NCBI GenBank assembly: GCA_016190985.1
Contig: JACPPI010000001.1
Span: 277,889 to 341,888, forward strand
DNA length: 64,000 nucleotides
Direction of reading: 5' to 3'
From: Opitutia bacterium
GTDB lineage: Bacteria; Verrucomicrobiota; Verrucomicrobiia; Opitutales; Opitutaceae
In this document: piece after piece, positions 45,411 through 54,997 of the stretch
Layout: every line of letters starts with the position of its first letter
Position numbering within the stretch: the first letter of the stretch is position 1
Made by a program: the position numbers and the translations under genes
Notes under the pieces: model-generated
The model's input: only the letters and a program-made list of their open reading frames with translations
Database searches by the model: none
Told to the model about the DNA's origin: nothing

Positions 45411-47879
45411 ATGATTTCCGACCTCCGCCTCGCCCTCCGCTCGCTACTCTCCGCCCCCATGCTCCACGACCTCCGCCGCGCCCTCCGCTCGCTACGCAAA
45501 ACGCCCGGCTTCACCGCCATCGCCCTGCTGACTCTCGCGCTCGGCATCGGCCTGAACACCTCGATGTTCAGCGTGCTCAACACCCTTTTCCTCCGCACGC
45601 TGCCCTACGCGGACCCGGACGGCCTCGTCCGGGTTTATCGCACCGGCCTGCGCGGGCAGACCCAACTCCCGCACGCGCCGGCAAACTTTGCCGATCTCCG
45701 CGCGCAAAGCCGGTCGCTCACGCACCTGGCGGCACTGACCGTGACGCGCTACAATTTCGCGCCTCCGGGCCAGCCCGCCCTCCTGTTGCGCGGCATGAAC
45801 GTCACGGCTGATTTTTTCCCCGTGCTGGGGATTTCGCCGGCGCTGGGTCGCGTCTTTGGCGCGGAGGAGGATCAGCCGGGCCGCGACCGGGTGATCGTGC
45901 TCAGCCACAGCTGCTGGCTCACGCGCTTCGGCGCCGATCCCGCCATCGTGGGCCGCGACCTGCGCCTCGACGGCGAAAATGTCACGGTTCTGGGCGTAAT
46001 GCCGCCCCGGTTCGACGACGCCCGGCTCTGGGGACCGGTCGATGCCTGGCGCCCGATGGCCTTCAGCGCGGAGAATCTCCAGAATCGCGGGGGGAACTTT
46101 CTTACGGTGATCGGGCGCCGCAAACCCGGCGTCACCCTGAACGCCGCGCAGGCGGAGCTGTCCGCGATCAGCGCCCGGCTCGCCATCGCCTACCCCGCGA
46201 CCAACGCGCTGACCGGCATCAACCTCATGCCGCTGGCGCGCTCCGGCGAGGACCCCACCATTCGCACGCTGACCTGGTTCACACTCGGCCTGGCGGGCTG
46301 CGTGCTGCTCATCGCCTGCGCCAACCTCGCCAATCTCCAGTTCGCGCGCAACCTGCTGCGGGCGCGCGAAAACGCCGTGCGCGCCGCGCTGGGCGCCACC
46401 CGGCTCCAGCTCATCCGGCATTCGCTGGCGGAGAGCCTGGTGCTGGCGCTTTGCGGCGGCGGGCTGGGGCTGCTGCTCACGCTGTGGACCAACGACGCCC
46501 TCGGCTCGCGCCTGCAGCTCAATGGCCGCGCCAGCCTTGAGATTCCGCCCGATTTTCGCGTGCTCGGCTTCGCCTTTGCCCTCACGGCCTTCACCGGCCT
46601 CGCCTTCGGCCTGCTGCCCGCCTGGCTGGCCGCGCGGGTCGATGTCAGCGACGCCCTCAAGCAGGGCACCCGGGGCGGCACGGGGGGCCGGGCGCAGGAC
46701 GGCATCCGGCGCACGCTGATCGTCGCGGAATTCGCGCTGGCGCTAGTGCTCCTTTCCGGCGCGGGGTTTTTCATCCGCGGGCTGGAGCGGTTTGCCACGC
46801 GCGATCTCGGCTGGCGGGCCGAGCAGGCGCTCACCGCCTCGCTCAACCTGCCCGCGCGGAAATACGGCACCGACGACGCCCAACGCGCTTTCTATGACCG
46901 CCTCGAGACCCGCCTCGGCGCGCTGCCGGGCGTGGAGCGCGTCGCCCTGGCCACGTCCCTGCCGTTCAGCGGCTACACCTGGAGCCAGCGCTTCGTGGTC
47001 GAGGGCCGCGCCGATCCCGCGCCCGGCGCCGAGCCTTTGCGGGCGGTCAACGTTGTCAGCGTGGGGTTTTTTGAAACCCTCGGCCTCGGCCTCGTCGAGG
47101 GCCGGACCTTTGCGCCGTCTGACGCCACCAACAGCGACGCCCGCACGGTCATCAACGAGACCATGGCGAAGGAATACTGGCCCGGCGAAAGCGCCGTGGG
47201 CAAGCGCATCGCCCACCCGTCGAACCGGGCCGCGTGGCAGGAAATCATCGGTGTCGTGCGTGACGTGCGCTTCGCCACCAATGTCAGCGAGGCGCGCCCC
47301 CGCCTCCAGACCTACCGCATGATCACGCGCGAACCGGACTCCCGGGTCTCGATCATCGTTCGCTCGGCGCTGCCGCCCGAGGCGCTCGCCGATGCGCTGC
47401 GCCGCGCGGTGGCCGAGATCGATCCGGACTTGCCCGTGCAGGACATCCGGCCCGCGCTCCAGACCATCGAGAGCGGCCTCGCCAATTTCGCCGCCCTCGG
47501 CGCGCTGCTCGCCGGTTTTGCACTGCTGGGCCTGCTGCTCGCGGCCCTCGGCATCTACGGCGTGATCGCGGGTTTCGTCGCGCAGCGCACCCGGGAGATC
47601 GGTGTCCGCCTCGCGCTTGGCGCGCAAGTGCGCGATGTGCTCCGGTTGGTGCTGCGCCAGGGCTTCACTCTCGCCCTGATCGGCACCGGTCTCGGCCTCT
47701 TTGGTGTTTTCGCGGTCGGGCGCCTGCTCGCCTCCATGCTCCCCGCGCTGCCCGCCCCCGAACCCGCCACGGCTGCGTCGGTCATCGTGCTCCTCCTTGC
47801 CACCGCCCTGCTCGCCTGTTGGCTCCCCGCCCGCCGCGCGTCCAAGGTTGACCCGATGGTCGCCCTGCGCAGCGAGTGA
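45411..47879 (+). CDS. ADOP-family duplicated ABC permease 3 (822 aa, or 806 from the second start)
   Basis: The first 32 residues repeat the family start motif twice: MISDLRLALRSLLSAP, then MLHDLRRALRSLRKTPGF. The second ATG (45459) gives the normal ADOP start, so the first may be a duplicated remnant. Two MacB/FtsX halves follow, with RTREIGVRLALGAQVRDVLRL and LPARRASKVDPMVALRSE at the end. It overlaps an alternative upstream start of the TPR gene by 4 bp. Confidence 0.85.
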   Translation: MISDLRLALRSLLSAPMLHDLRRALRSLRKTPGFTAIALLTLALGIGLNTSMFSVLNTLFLRTLPYADPDGLVRVYRTGLRGQTQLPHAPANFADLRAQSRSLTHLAALTVTRYNFAPPGQPALLLRGMNVTADFFPVLGISPALGRVFGAEEDQPGRDRVIVLSHSCWLTRFGADPAIVGRDLRLDGENVTVLGVMPPRFDDARLWGPVDAWRPMAFSAENLQNRGGNFLTVIGRRKPGVTLNAAQAELSAISARLAIAYPATNALTGINLMPLARSGEDPTIRTLTWFTLGLAGCVLLIACANLANLQFARNLLRARENAVRAALGATRLQLIRHSLAESLVLALCGGGLGLLLTLWTNDALGSRLQLNGRASLEIPPDFRVLGFAFALTAFTGLAFGLLPAWLAARVDVSDALKQGTRGGTGGRAQDGIRRTLIVAEFALALVLLSGAGFFIRGLERFATRDLGWRAEQALTASLNLPARKYGTDDAQRAFYDRLETRLGALPGVERVALATSLPFSGYTWSQRFVVEGRADPAPGAEPLRAVNVVSVGFFETLGLGLVEGRTFAPSDATNSDARTVINETMAKEYWPGESAVGKRIAHPSNRAAWQEIIGVVRDVRFATNVSEARPRLQTYRMITREPDSRVSIIVRSALPPEALADALRRAVAEIDPDLPVQDIRPALQTIESGLANFAALGALLAGFALLGLLLAALGIYGVIAGFVAQRTREIGVRLALGAQVRDVLRLVLRQGFTLALIGTGLGLFGVFAVGRLLASMLPALPAPEPATAASVIVLLLATALLACWLPARRASKVDPMVALRSE

Positions 47880-47914
47880 TGGAACCATTTCTCCACACCG
47901 AACTCTCAAAGCCC

Positions 47915-48781
47915 ATGAAATTGATCCCTGCCGCCCTCGCGGCCTTCGCCCTGGCCCTCTCCGCCCACGCCGCCGCCGACCCGACGGCCCTCAACGCCGC
48001 CGTCGAGCTGTTCAACCAACGCAAGCAGCCTGAGGCGCTGAAGGCCTTCGAGGCGCTCGCCGCAACCGACCCTAAAAACGCCGACGTCCAGTTCTACCTC
48101 GGCCGGCTGGCCCTCCAGCGCCGTGACTTCGAAAAAGCCGTCGCCTTTCTCGAAAAAGCCGCCGAACTCTCACCGGCCGATGCACGGTATCATCAGCGCC
48201 TCGGCGATGCCTACGGGCAATCGGCCGAGAAGGCCGGCATGCTTTCCAAGATGGGCCTGGCCAAAAAGTGCCGGCTCGCCTACGAAAAAGCCGTCGAGCT
48301 CGATCCCAAGAGCATCGACGCCCGTTCCAGCTTGATGAGCTATTACCAGCAGGCACCCGGTATCGCCGGCGGCGGCTTGGACAAGGCCCTGGCCCAAGCG
48401 CAGGAAATTCAAAAACTTGATGCGGCGCGCGGGCGATTCGCGCTGGCCGGGGTTTATGCGGCCGACAAGAAATACGACCAGGCCTTCGCCGTATACGAGG
48501 AAGTGCTCAAGGCGAAACCCGACGACTACGCCGCCTTGTTCCAAACCGGCCGCCTCGCCGCCATCTCCGGCGAGCGGATGGACCATGGCCTAAAAGTGTT
48601 GCGCCAATGCCTCACCCTGACGCCCCCGGAGAACCAACCGCCCCACGCCGCCGCCCACTGGCGCATCGGCTTTATCTTGGAAAAGAAAGGCGACAAGGCC
48701 GGGGCCCGCGCCGCCTACGAGGCGTCCTTGAAACTGGATCCGAAGTTTTCCCAGGCCATCGAATCGCTGAAGAAACTTTGA
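47915..48781 (+). CDS. Secreted TPR-repeat protein (288 aa)
   Basis: Signal peptide (KLIPAALAAFALALSAHAA). Tandem TPR units follow (ALNAAVELFNQRKQPEALKA, VQFYLGRLALQRRDFEKAVA, LAGVYAADKKYDQAFAVYEEVLKAKPDDYAALFQTGRLA). Probably a periplasmic scaffold. An ATG at 47876 overlaps the permease stop, but would precede the signal peptide. Confidence 0.8.
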   Translation: MKLIPAALAAFALALSAHAAADPTALNAAVELFNQRKQPEALKAFEALAATDPKNADVQFYLGRLALQRRDFEKAVAFLEKAAELSPADARYHQRLGDAYGQSAEKAGMLSKMGLAKKCRLAYEKAVELDPKSIDARSSLMSYYQQAPGIAGGGLDKALAQAQEIQKLDAARGRFALAGVYAADKKYDQAFAVYEEVLKAKPDDYAALFQTGRLAAISGERMDHGLKVLRQCLTLTPPENQPPHAAAHWRIGFILEKKGDKAGARAAYEASLKLDPKFSQAIESLKKL

Positions 48782-48835
48782 CTGGCGCACGGCTTCGCGG
48801 CTCGCCATCGCCGCGTTTTCACTATGCTGGTGCCG

Positions 48836-50134
48836 ATGACTGACACCCCGCCCCGCGAGGATTTCCTGGCCCAGCTTGGCGCCAGCGTCCGCGACGGCAC
48901 TTTTGTGAAGCTCACCCTCGGCAAGCCGCGCGGCGCCGACCCCACGCTGCGCAACCTGCTCGTGCGGCCCATCACCTTGCGCGGCGCGGCGCACCTGTCT
49001 TTTCTCTGGCGGCACGACCGGCAGGACATCACCAAGAACCACGCCCCGGAGGACGCCATTACCGAGCTCGCCGCGCTGATCGGCGGCGATTTCCACAGCG
49101 CGCACCTGTTCACCACTGGGCGGATGACACAGCTGGAATTCAACAAGAAGGGCCTGCCGCGCCTGTCCTACGGCCCGGCGGCGGACGCACCAGCCGCTGG
49201 CGGACATGACCGGGCCAAGTCGCGGCTCCTGCCGGAGTCGAGCCAAGCCTGGCTGGAGAAACTCGGCGTCACCACCGCCACCGGTTCCGTCCGCGAAGGA
49301 CTGGCCGACAAGCACCGGCAGATCCACAAATTCGTGGAGATCCTCAGCCACCTCGTGGCCGAGGCGGCTCTGGCCACCGACCGGCCGTTGGAAATCGCCG
49401 ACATGGGCTGCGGCAAAGGCTACCTGACCTTCGCCACCTGCGATTATTTCAATCTCGTCGCCAACCGTCCCGCGCACGTCCGCGGCATCGAGGCCCGCGC
49501 GGAACTGGTGACGCTTTGCAACCGGCTGGCGCGTGACACGGGCCGGACCGGCCTCGACTTTGTGCAGGGCACCATCGCGTCGTCAAAATTGGCCACGCTC
49601 GACGTGCTCATCGCCCTGCACGCCTGCGACACGGCCACGGACGACGCGCTCGCCAAGGGTGTGCAGGCCGGGGCCGCGCTCATCGTGGTCGCACCGTGTT
49701 GCCAGAAGGAATTGCGCCCGCAATTGGCGGCTGCTCCGGTGCTGGCGCCGGCACTGCGGCACGGGATTTTCCAGGAGCGCCACGCCGAATTCGCCACCGA
49801 CGCCCTGCGCGCCCTGTTGCTCGAGTGGGCCGGCTACGACACCAAGGTCTTCGAGTTCATCTCCACCGAGCACACGGCGAAAAACCTGATGATCGCCGCG
49901 ACCAAACGTTTGCCGGGCGACCGGCCCGGACAAATACCGGCCGGCCCGCTCAGCCGCAGCGAAGGCTGCGCGACTGATCCCGGGCTGGCAGCAGCCAGCA
50001 ACAGGAAGGGCGGAGCGGTGCCCCGCCCCGCCCGCACCGAGGAAGCCGCGCGCAAGGTGCGCGAACTGGCCGCGTTCTACGGCATCAAGAGCCAGGCGCT
50101 CGCCCGGCACTTCAGCTTCTCCCTCAGCGCATGA
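48836..50134 (+). CDS. SAM-dependent methyltransferase of the METTL25/GSTCD type (432 aa)
   Basis: The central Rossmann domain has EIADMGCGKGYLTFATCDYF (motif I, about residues 185-205) and LIALHACDTATDDAL, then VVAPCCQKELRPQ, a combination typical of the Methyltransf_32 type. The N-terminal 130 residues are of unknown fold. Around residue 375 there is a low-complexity insert (GPLSRSEGCATDPG) that reads like an in-frame repeat. The start may also be 48824. Confidence 0.78.
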   Translation: MTDTPPREDFLAQLGASVRDGTFVKLTLGKPRGADPTLRNLLVRPITLRGAAHLSFLWRHDRQDITKNHAPEDAITELAALIGGDFHSAHLFTTGRMTQLEFNKKGLPRLSYGPAADAPAAGGHDRAKSRLLPESSQAWLEKLGVTTATGSVREGLADKHRQIHKFVEILSHLVAEAALATDRPLEIADMGCGKGYLTFATCDYFNLVANRPAHVRGIEARAELVTLCNRLARDTGRTGLDFVQGTIASSKLATLDVLIALHACDTATDDALAKGVQAGAALIVVAPCCQKELRPQLAAAPVLAPALRHGIFQERHAEFATDALRALLLEWAGYDTKVFEFISTEHTAKNLMIAATKRLPGDRPGQIPAGPLSRSEGCATDPGLAAASNRKGGAVPRPARTEEAARKVRELAAFYGIKSQALARHFSFSLSA

Positions 50135-50201
50135 ACACCCGCCTCAGGAATATTTGTAATCTATTATATTGCAAGTTGCGGGCGGTCCACGGAGGCGGCG
50201 C

Positions 50202-51191
50202 ATGAACTGGGCGTCGCTGGATTGGGAAGTGCTGGACCGGCTGCGCCAGACATTCCTGTCCGAGGCCAAGACGGCCGGCCCCTACTGGCACACGGTCACG
50301 GACCTCGGGTGCTACAACCTGACCTACGGCGAACGCATCGGCTGGAAATGGGACGCTATGCTGGCCGAGCTGAAGCGGCGCAACTGGACGCCACCAGCGG
50401 GTGCCACGGTGCTCGACTGGGGCTGTGGCAGCGGAATCGCGGGACGACGCGTGCTGGAGTTTTTCGGCCCGGCCAATTTCACCCGCCTCCTCGTGCACGA
50501 TCACTCCGAGCTCGCGATGGACTTTTCGGAGCACGTGGCCCGGAGGCAATTTCCCGCTCTCGCGGTGGGACGGGCTGAGCCCCTTTCTTTTCGCGCCGAG
50601 GGGCCGATCGACGTGCTCGTTCTCAGTCATGTCCTCAACGAGCTGGACGAGACCGCCCGCGCCGAACTGGCCGGTCTGTGCATCCGCGCCCGGGCCGTCC
50701 TGTGGGTCGAGCCGGGCACGCATGAGGTCAGCCGGGCGCTCGGCGGCTGGCGCGAGAAGATGCGCGCAGTCGGGCTCAACGTGGTCGCCCCATGCCCGCA
50801 CCAAGGCGCCTGTGGTGTGCTGGCCGCGGGCAACGGGCGGCACTGGTGTCATTTCTTCGCGGCTCCGCCTGCCAACCTCCTCGCTGACTCCGGTTGGGTC
50901 AAATTCGGCCAACGGGCCGGCATCGACCTGCGTTCGCTGCCCTACAGTTTCCTCGTGTTTGATCGCCGCCCCGGCGCCACGCCGCCAGGTCGCTCCTGCA
51001 TTCTGGGCGAGCCGCGTCACTACAAGGGCTACGCGAAGATCTTCAACTGCGATGCCGGCGGCGTGGCCGAGCTGATGCTCCAGAAGCGCGACGCGCCCGA
51101 GTTGTTCAAGCAGCTGAAGCACGGCGCCGGCCCAGGCCTGCGGCGGTGGAAGCACGCCGCCGGGCGCATCGCGGCAACCGACCCGGTCTGA
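50202..51191 (+). CDS. Rsm22-like small-subunit rRNA/ribosome-associated methyltransferase (329 aa)
   Basis: ATG 50202 is preceded by GGAGG at 50191, a good ribosome binding site. SAM motif VLDWGCGSGIAGRRVLEFF, and LSHVLNELDETAR. The Rsm22 hallmark CPHQGACGVL (a cysteine cluster that binds iron-sulfur in relatives) and WCHF are present. In mitochondria the family helps small-subunit assembly. The bacterial role is unproven. Confidence 0.82.
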   Translation: MNWASLDWEVLDRLRQTFLSEAKTAGPYWHTVTDLGCYNLTYGERIGWKWDAMLAELKRRNWTPPAGATVLDWGCGSGIAGRRVLEFFGPANFTRLLVHDHSELAMDFSEHVARRQFPALAVGRAEPLSFRAEGPIDVLVLSHVLNELDETARAELAGLCIRARAVLWVEPGTHEVSRALGGWREKMRAVGLNVVAPCPHQGACGVLAAGNGRHWCHFFAAPPANLLADSGWVKFGQRAGIDLRSLPYSFLVFDRRPGATPPGRSCILGEPRHYKGYAKIFNCDAGGVAELMLQKRDAPELFKQLKHGAGPGLRRWKHAAGRIAATDPV

Positions 51192-51240
51192 GCAGGCGCG
51201 TCTTGCACCTTTTCCCCAGTCAACCTAGCCTCCACCGCCA

Positions 51241-51903
51241 ATGATAACCCTCCGTAACGTCGAAAAAGTCTATCCGCTCAAGGGCGGGCCGTTCTATGCC
51301 CTGCGCAACATCAGCCTCACGATCAACGAGGGCGATTTTGTCTCCATCATGGGCAACTCCGGCTCCGGCAAGTCCACGCTGCTGCACATCCTCGGCCTGC
51401 ACGACAGCGCCTGGGGCGGCGAATACACCCTGCTCGGCGAGGCCGTGCACAAACTGGACAAGAAGAGGCGCTTTGAGTTGCAGAAAAAACACATCGGCTT
51501 CGTCTTCCAGAGCTACCACCTGCTCGACGACCTCACCGTCTATGAGAATCTGGAAATCCCGCTTTCCTACCGCGACATCCCCAAGAAGGAGCGCGAATCC
51601 GTCGTCTGCGACGTGCTCGACAAGTTCGGCATCGTCGCGAAAAAGGACCTCTATCCGAGCCAGTTGTCGGGCGGACAACAGCAACTCGTCGGCGTGGCGC
51701 GCGCGCTCATCGCAAAGCCCTCGCTCATCCTGGCCGACGAGCCTACCGGCAATCTCCATTCCGACCAGGGCCGTGAGATCATGAAACTCTTCAAGCAACT
51801 CAACGCGGAAGGCACGACCATCGTCCAGGTCACGCACTCCGCCGAGAACGCCACCTACGGCACGCGGATTGTCCGGCTCGCCGACGGCGTGATGGTGGGT
51901 TAG
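51241..51903 (+). CDS. MacB/LolD-type ABC transporter ATP-binding protein (220 aa)
   Basis: Walker [16 protein letters not shown]-loop [14 protein letters not shown], signature [16 protein letters not shown] (usually LSGGQQQRVA), Walker [12 protein letters not shown] and the H-switch Val-Thr-His in VQVTHS. It is a candidate energiser for the three permeases 3-11 kb upstream, though two methyltransferase genes intervene. Confidence 0.9.
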   Translation: MITLRNVEKVYPLKGGPFYALRNISLTINEGDFVSIMGNSGSGKSTLLHILGLHDSAWGGEYTLLGEAVHKLDKKRRFELQKKHIGFVFQSYHLLDDLTVYENLEIPLSYRDIPKKERESVVCDVLDKFGIVAKKDLYPSQLSGGQQQLVGVARALIAKPSLILADEPTGNLHSDQGREIMKLFKQLNAEGTTIVQVTHSAENATYGTRIVRLADGVMVG

Positions 51904-51917
51904 GTGTCCTCAGCCTC

Positions 51918-52016
51918 TGAATCGTTCTCATTCTCCCGCTCTTTCTCGTTCTCCACTGCCCGGTTTCCCATTTCCGAGCAGGAGAAAGATTACGATTAAG
52001 AGAACGAGAACGATCC
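51918..52016. repeat. R6 inverted repeat, copy 5
   Basis: AATCGTTCTCATTCTCCCGC at the left and GATTAAGAGAACGAGAACGA at the right, between the ATPase and the YCII-like gene. Confidence 0.62.
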
Positions 52017-52020
52017 ACCC

Positions 52021-52767
52021 ATGAAAACCACCCTCGCTGCCCTGCTCTGCATCACCCTGGCTACCCTCTTTGCCGCCCAGCCGACCCCGCCGCCGAAGAT
52101 GTTCGCCGTCCGGCTCGACACCGGCCCCGCGTGGGACGCCGCGAAAAAGCCCACCGAGCAGGCGGGGATGAAGGAGCACGGCGCCAACATCGCGCGGATG
52201 CGGCGCGAAGGAGCCCTCGTGCTCGGGGCGCGCTGCGGCGACACCGGCCTCATGGTTCTCCGCGTGCCGGATGAGCCCGCCGCCCGGGCCCAATTCGCCG
52301 ACGATCCCACCATCGCCGCCGGCGTGTTCAAGATGCAGGTGGATGTGTTTGCCCCCTTCGCGCACGGCTCGACCGCCTGGCTGACCACGCCCGAGGCGGT
52401 TGTGCTGCGGGCCTACCTCGACGCCTGCAACCGCCACGAGCCCGATGCGGTCGCCGCGCTGCTCGCGCCCGGCGTGAAGTGGCTCTCCCTCGAGGCCGAC
52501 AAACTTACCGTCGACGGCGACGGCCGCGAGGCGCTGCGCACCTGGCTGGCCGGCTACTTCGGCAAGCTGCCCGACGTGCGTTCGGAGTTTTTGTCCATCG
52601 AGCAGACCGGCGCGTTCCTCTCGGTGCGGGAGCGCGCGGCGTGGACCGGCAAGGATGGCACCCGCCGCAGCCAGCAAAGCCACGGGGTCTACGAAATCCG
52701 GGACGGCCTGATTGCCCGTGCCTGGTATTTCCCATCCGTGCGCGATCCCGCCCCGCCCACGCGGTAG
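52021..52767 (+). CDS. Secreted YCII-like and SnoaL/NTF2-like two-domain protein (248 aa)
   Basis: Signal peptide (TTLAALLCITLATLFAA). The first domain (residues 25-120) has YCII-like features (EHGANIARMRREGALVLGA, then FKMQVDVFAPFAHG). The second (about 125-240) is NTF2/SnoaL-like (LRAYLDACNRHEPDAVAALL, GVYEIRDGLIARAWYFPS). Substrate unknown. Confidence 0.72.
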   Translation: MKTTLAALLCITLATLFAAQPTPPPKMFAVRLDTGPAWDAAKKPTEQAGMKEHGANIARMRREGALVLGARCGDTGLMVLRVPDEPAARAQFADDPTIAAGVFKMQVDVFAPFAHGSTAWLTTPEAVVLRAYLDACNRHEPDAVAALLAPGVKWLSLEADKLTVDGDGREALRTWLAGYFGKLPDVRSEFLSIEQTGAFLSVRERAAWTGKDGTRRSQQSHGVYEIRDGLIARAWYFPSVRDPAPPTR

Positions 52768-52952
52768 CGCGACTTCGCCGGCCCGCCGCCGTCCCCGCCT
52801 GAATTCTGCCAAGTGCAGGCTGAAAGTGGCGCACTGACGTTCCTGCCCAGAACCAGGGCCTAACGGACCTACCAAGGCGAAGTCTTTAGGTCCATTGGCG
52901 GAAATTACCTTGCCGGGCAACTTCCCCCAGCGTGCAGTTGCCAAGCAACTGC

Positions 52953-54578
52953 ATGAGCATTAAAGTCCGAATGACCCTACTCCTGGGCCTGCTGCTCATC
53001 GTGTTTCTGGGCGCCTTGCTGGTGCTGCGCCGGGGAGCGCAAGCCCGGATCGCAGAACTGCAACATGAGTCCCGGCGGAACAGCCTCCATGTGATCAAGC
53101 AATGGATCGATCTGTCCAACCAGCCGCTGCAACGCTTCGCGAGGGACTTCGGCGAGTGGCCGGAACTCGCGGCCTTCCTCGACCATCGCGACGGCCGGTG
53201 GGCGGAAAAAAATCTCCGCGCCAACCTGGCCAACTACGACGCCCATGCCCTCTGGGTGATTTCGGCCAAGGGAGAGCTGCTCTACTCGGCGCAGACCAAT
53301 CCGGGGCCGCCGCTACCGCCGCCGGCCACGCTTGAGGAACTGGCCAAGCTCGCCCGCACCGGCCCCGGACACCATCTTTTCACGGAAAGCCGGGACGGCC
53401 TGCTCCAAGTCTGGGGCGAGCCGATTGCTCCGGATCAGACCGGCGAAAACGCCCGGGGCTGGCTGCTGGTCGCCCGGTGGTGGAGCCCGCGGTTTCTGGC
53501 CAACCTGAGCCGCCTGGCCGAAATGACGCTGCAGCTCGTGCCGCCAGGCCAGCACGACACACGGGAGGCAGACCGCCTGCTGCTGCCGTTGCAGGATATC
53601 CGGAGAAACACCTTGCGCCAGTTGCAGACGATCCTGCCGCTGCCGGACTTCACGGCAAGCCTCGCCGCGGACACGCTCGCCGTGCGCGTGCTGCTGCTCT
53701 TCGGCCTGCTGGTCATCGCGACGGTCTGGCTGGGCGTGCAGCAATGGATCCTGCGCCCCTTGCAACAGATCAGCCTGAGCCTGGCCCGGGAGGACCCCGC
53801 GGGGATTGCCACCCTGCGCAAAGGCCGGGATGAACTTGGGCGCGTCGCGGAACTGGTCGGCATCTCCTTCGCGCAAAAGCAGGCCATGCTCCTCCTTGGC
53901 GAAGAGCGGCAGCGCGCCGAGCAGCAGTTGCGCAAGAGCGACGAACTGGTGCGCCGCTCGTTGGAGCTGCGCGCCCGCCTCGCCCGGGATCTGCACGACG
54001 GGGTCATCCAGTCCATCTACGCCGCCGGTCTCGGGCTGGAGAGCGCCCTCTCCGACCTGGAGCAAAACCCAACCGCCGCCCGCACCCGGCTGGCCAACTG
54101 CCGCCAGAGCCTCAACAGCGTCATCCGCGAGGTGCGCGGCTTCATCGACGGCCTGGAGCCCGAGCAGATACAGCGGCACGGGTTCGCCCAGGAGCTGGCG
54201 GCCCTGGCGCGCTCGATGCAGGCCCTCTGGCCGGTGCGCATCGTCACCAAGGTGGCTGCGGCGGCCGCCCGGGCGCTGGAAATCGGACAGGAAATTCACG
54301 CGCTGCATATCTGCCGGGAGTGCATCAGCAACGCCCTGCGCCATGGCGAGGCCAAAAAGATCCTCATCATCCTGAATCAGGAAGCCGGGCTCGCCGCGTT
54401 GACGGTGCGCGACGACGGCCACGGCTTTGACCCGGCGCAGGCCGCCGGTCAGGGCTATGGTTTGAAAAACCTCGCCGCGCGCGCGCGGGAACTCGGCGGC
54501 GCATTGCAGGTGGATTCCCGGCCCGGCCACGGCACCGCCGTCACTGTGAAATTTCCCCTGAAGGAGGCCGCCGCATGA
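52953..54578 (+). CDS. Sensor histidine kinase 1, CHASE4-like, NarL/DegS class (541 aa)
   Basis: An N-terminal membrane segment (LLLGLLLIVFLGALLVL), a periplasmic CHASE4-like sensor (QRFARDFGEWPELAAF) and a second span (VLLLFGLLVIATVWLGVQQW), then HAMP-like and HisKA_3: RLARDLHDGVIQSIYAAGLG, with the phospho-acceptor His. The ATPase follows (DDGHGFDPAQAAGQGYGLKNLAARARELGG). It overlaps pilV1 (ATGA), so sensor and pseudopilins are one operon. Confidence 0.88.
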   Translation: MSIKVRMTLLLGLLLIVFLGALLVLRRGAQARIAELQHESRRNSLHVIKQWIDLSNQPLQRFARDFGEWPELAAFLDHRDGRWAEKNLRANLANYDAHALWVISAKGELLYSAQTNPGPPLPPPATLEELAKLARTGPGHHLFTESRDGLLQVWGEPIAPDQTGENARGWLLVARWWSPRFLANLSRLAEMTLQLVPPGQHDTREADRLLLPLQDIRRNTLRQLQTILPLPDFTASLAADTLAVRVLLLFGLLVIATVWLGVQQWILRPLQQISLSLAREDPAGIATLRKGRDELGRVAELVGISFAQKQAMLLLGEERQRAEQQLRKSDELVRRSLELRARLARDLHDGVIQSIYAAGLGLESALSDLEQNPTAARTRLANCRQSLNSVIREVRGFIDGLEPEQIQRHGFAQELAALARSMQALWPVRIVTKVAAAAARALEIGQEIHALHICRECISNALRHGEAKKILIILNQEAGLAALTVRDDGHGFDPAQAAGQGYGLKNLAARARELGGALQVDSRPGHGTAVTVKFPLKEAAA

Positions 54579-54997
54579 AAAACGCGCGCGCCAACGCCTT
54601 TACCATCGTGGAAGTGATGGTCGCTTCCGGCGTGCTGGTGTTCGGCATCATCTCCGCGATCACGACCAGCCAGCGCGGCCTGCAGGCGCTGGACACGGCG
54701 CGCAACCTCACGGCCGCCTCCCAGATCATGCAATCCGAGATGGAGCGAGTGCGCCTGCTGGGCTGGGCCCAGCTCCAGGCCCTGCAGGACTCGGGCAACA
54801 CCGCCGTGACCCTGGTGCCGGGGGCCGACGCCGGGCGGTTTTCCTGCACCCGGGAGATCACCAATGTGAAGGCGGACATGAAGCAGATCACCCTCACGGC
54901 CAGCTGGCGCGGCTATGACGGACGCGACCACACCGCCCGCCTCATCACGCGTTACGGCAAAAGCGGACTCAATGACTACTTCTACACCACGCATTAA
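54575..54997 (+). CDS. PilV-like minor pseudopilin 1 (140 aa)
   Basis: The type IV prepilin signature is near the N-terminus (NA|FTIVEVMVASGVLVFGIISAI, cleaved after Ala instead of Gly), then one hydrophobic helix. The rest is a small beta-rich head domain. It overlaps both neighbours: ATGA with the kinase, 26 bp with pilW1. Confidence 0.82.
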   Translation: MKNARANAFTIVEVMVASGVLVFGIISAITTSQRGLQALDTARNLTAASQIMQSEMERVRLLGWAQLQALQDSGNTAVTLVPGADAGRFSCTREITNVKADMKQITLTASWRGYDGRDHTARLITRYGKSGLNDYFYTTH

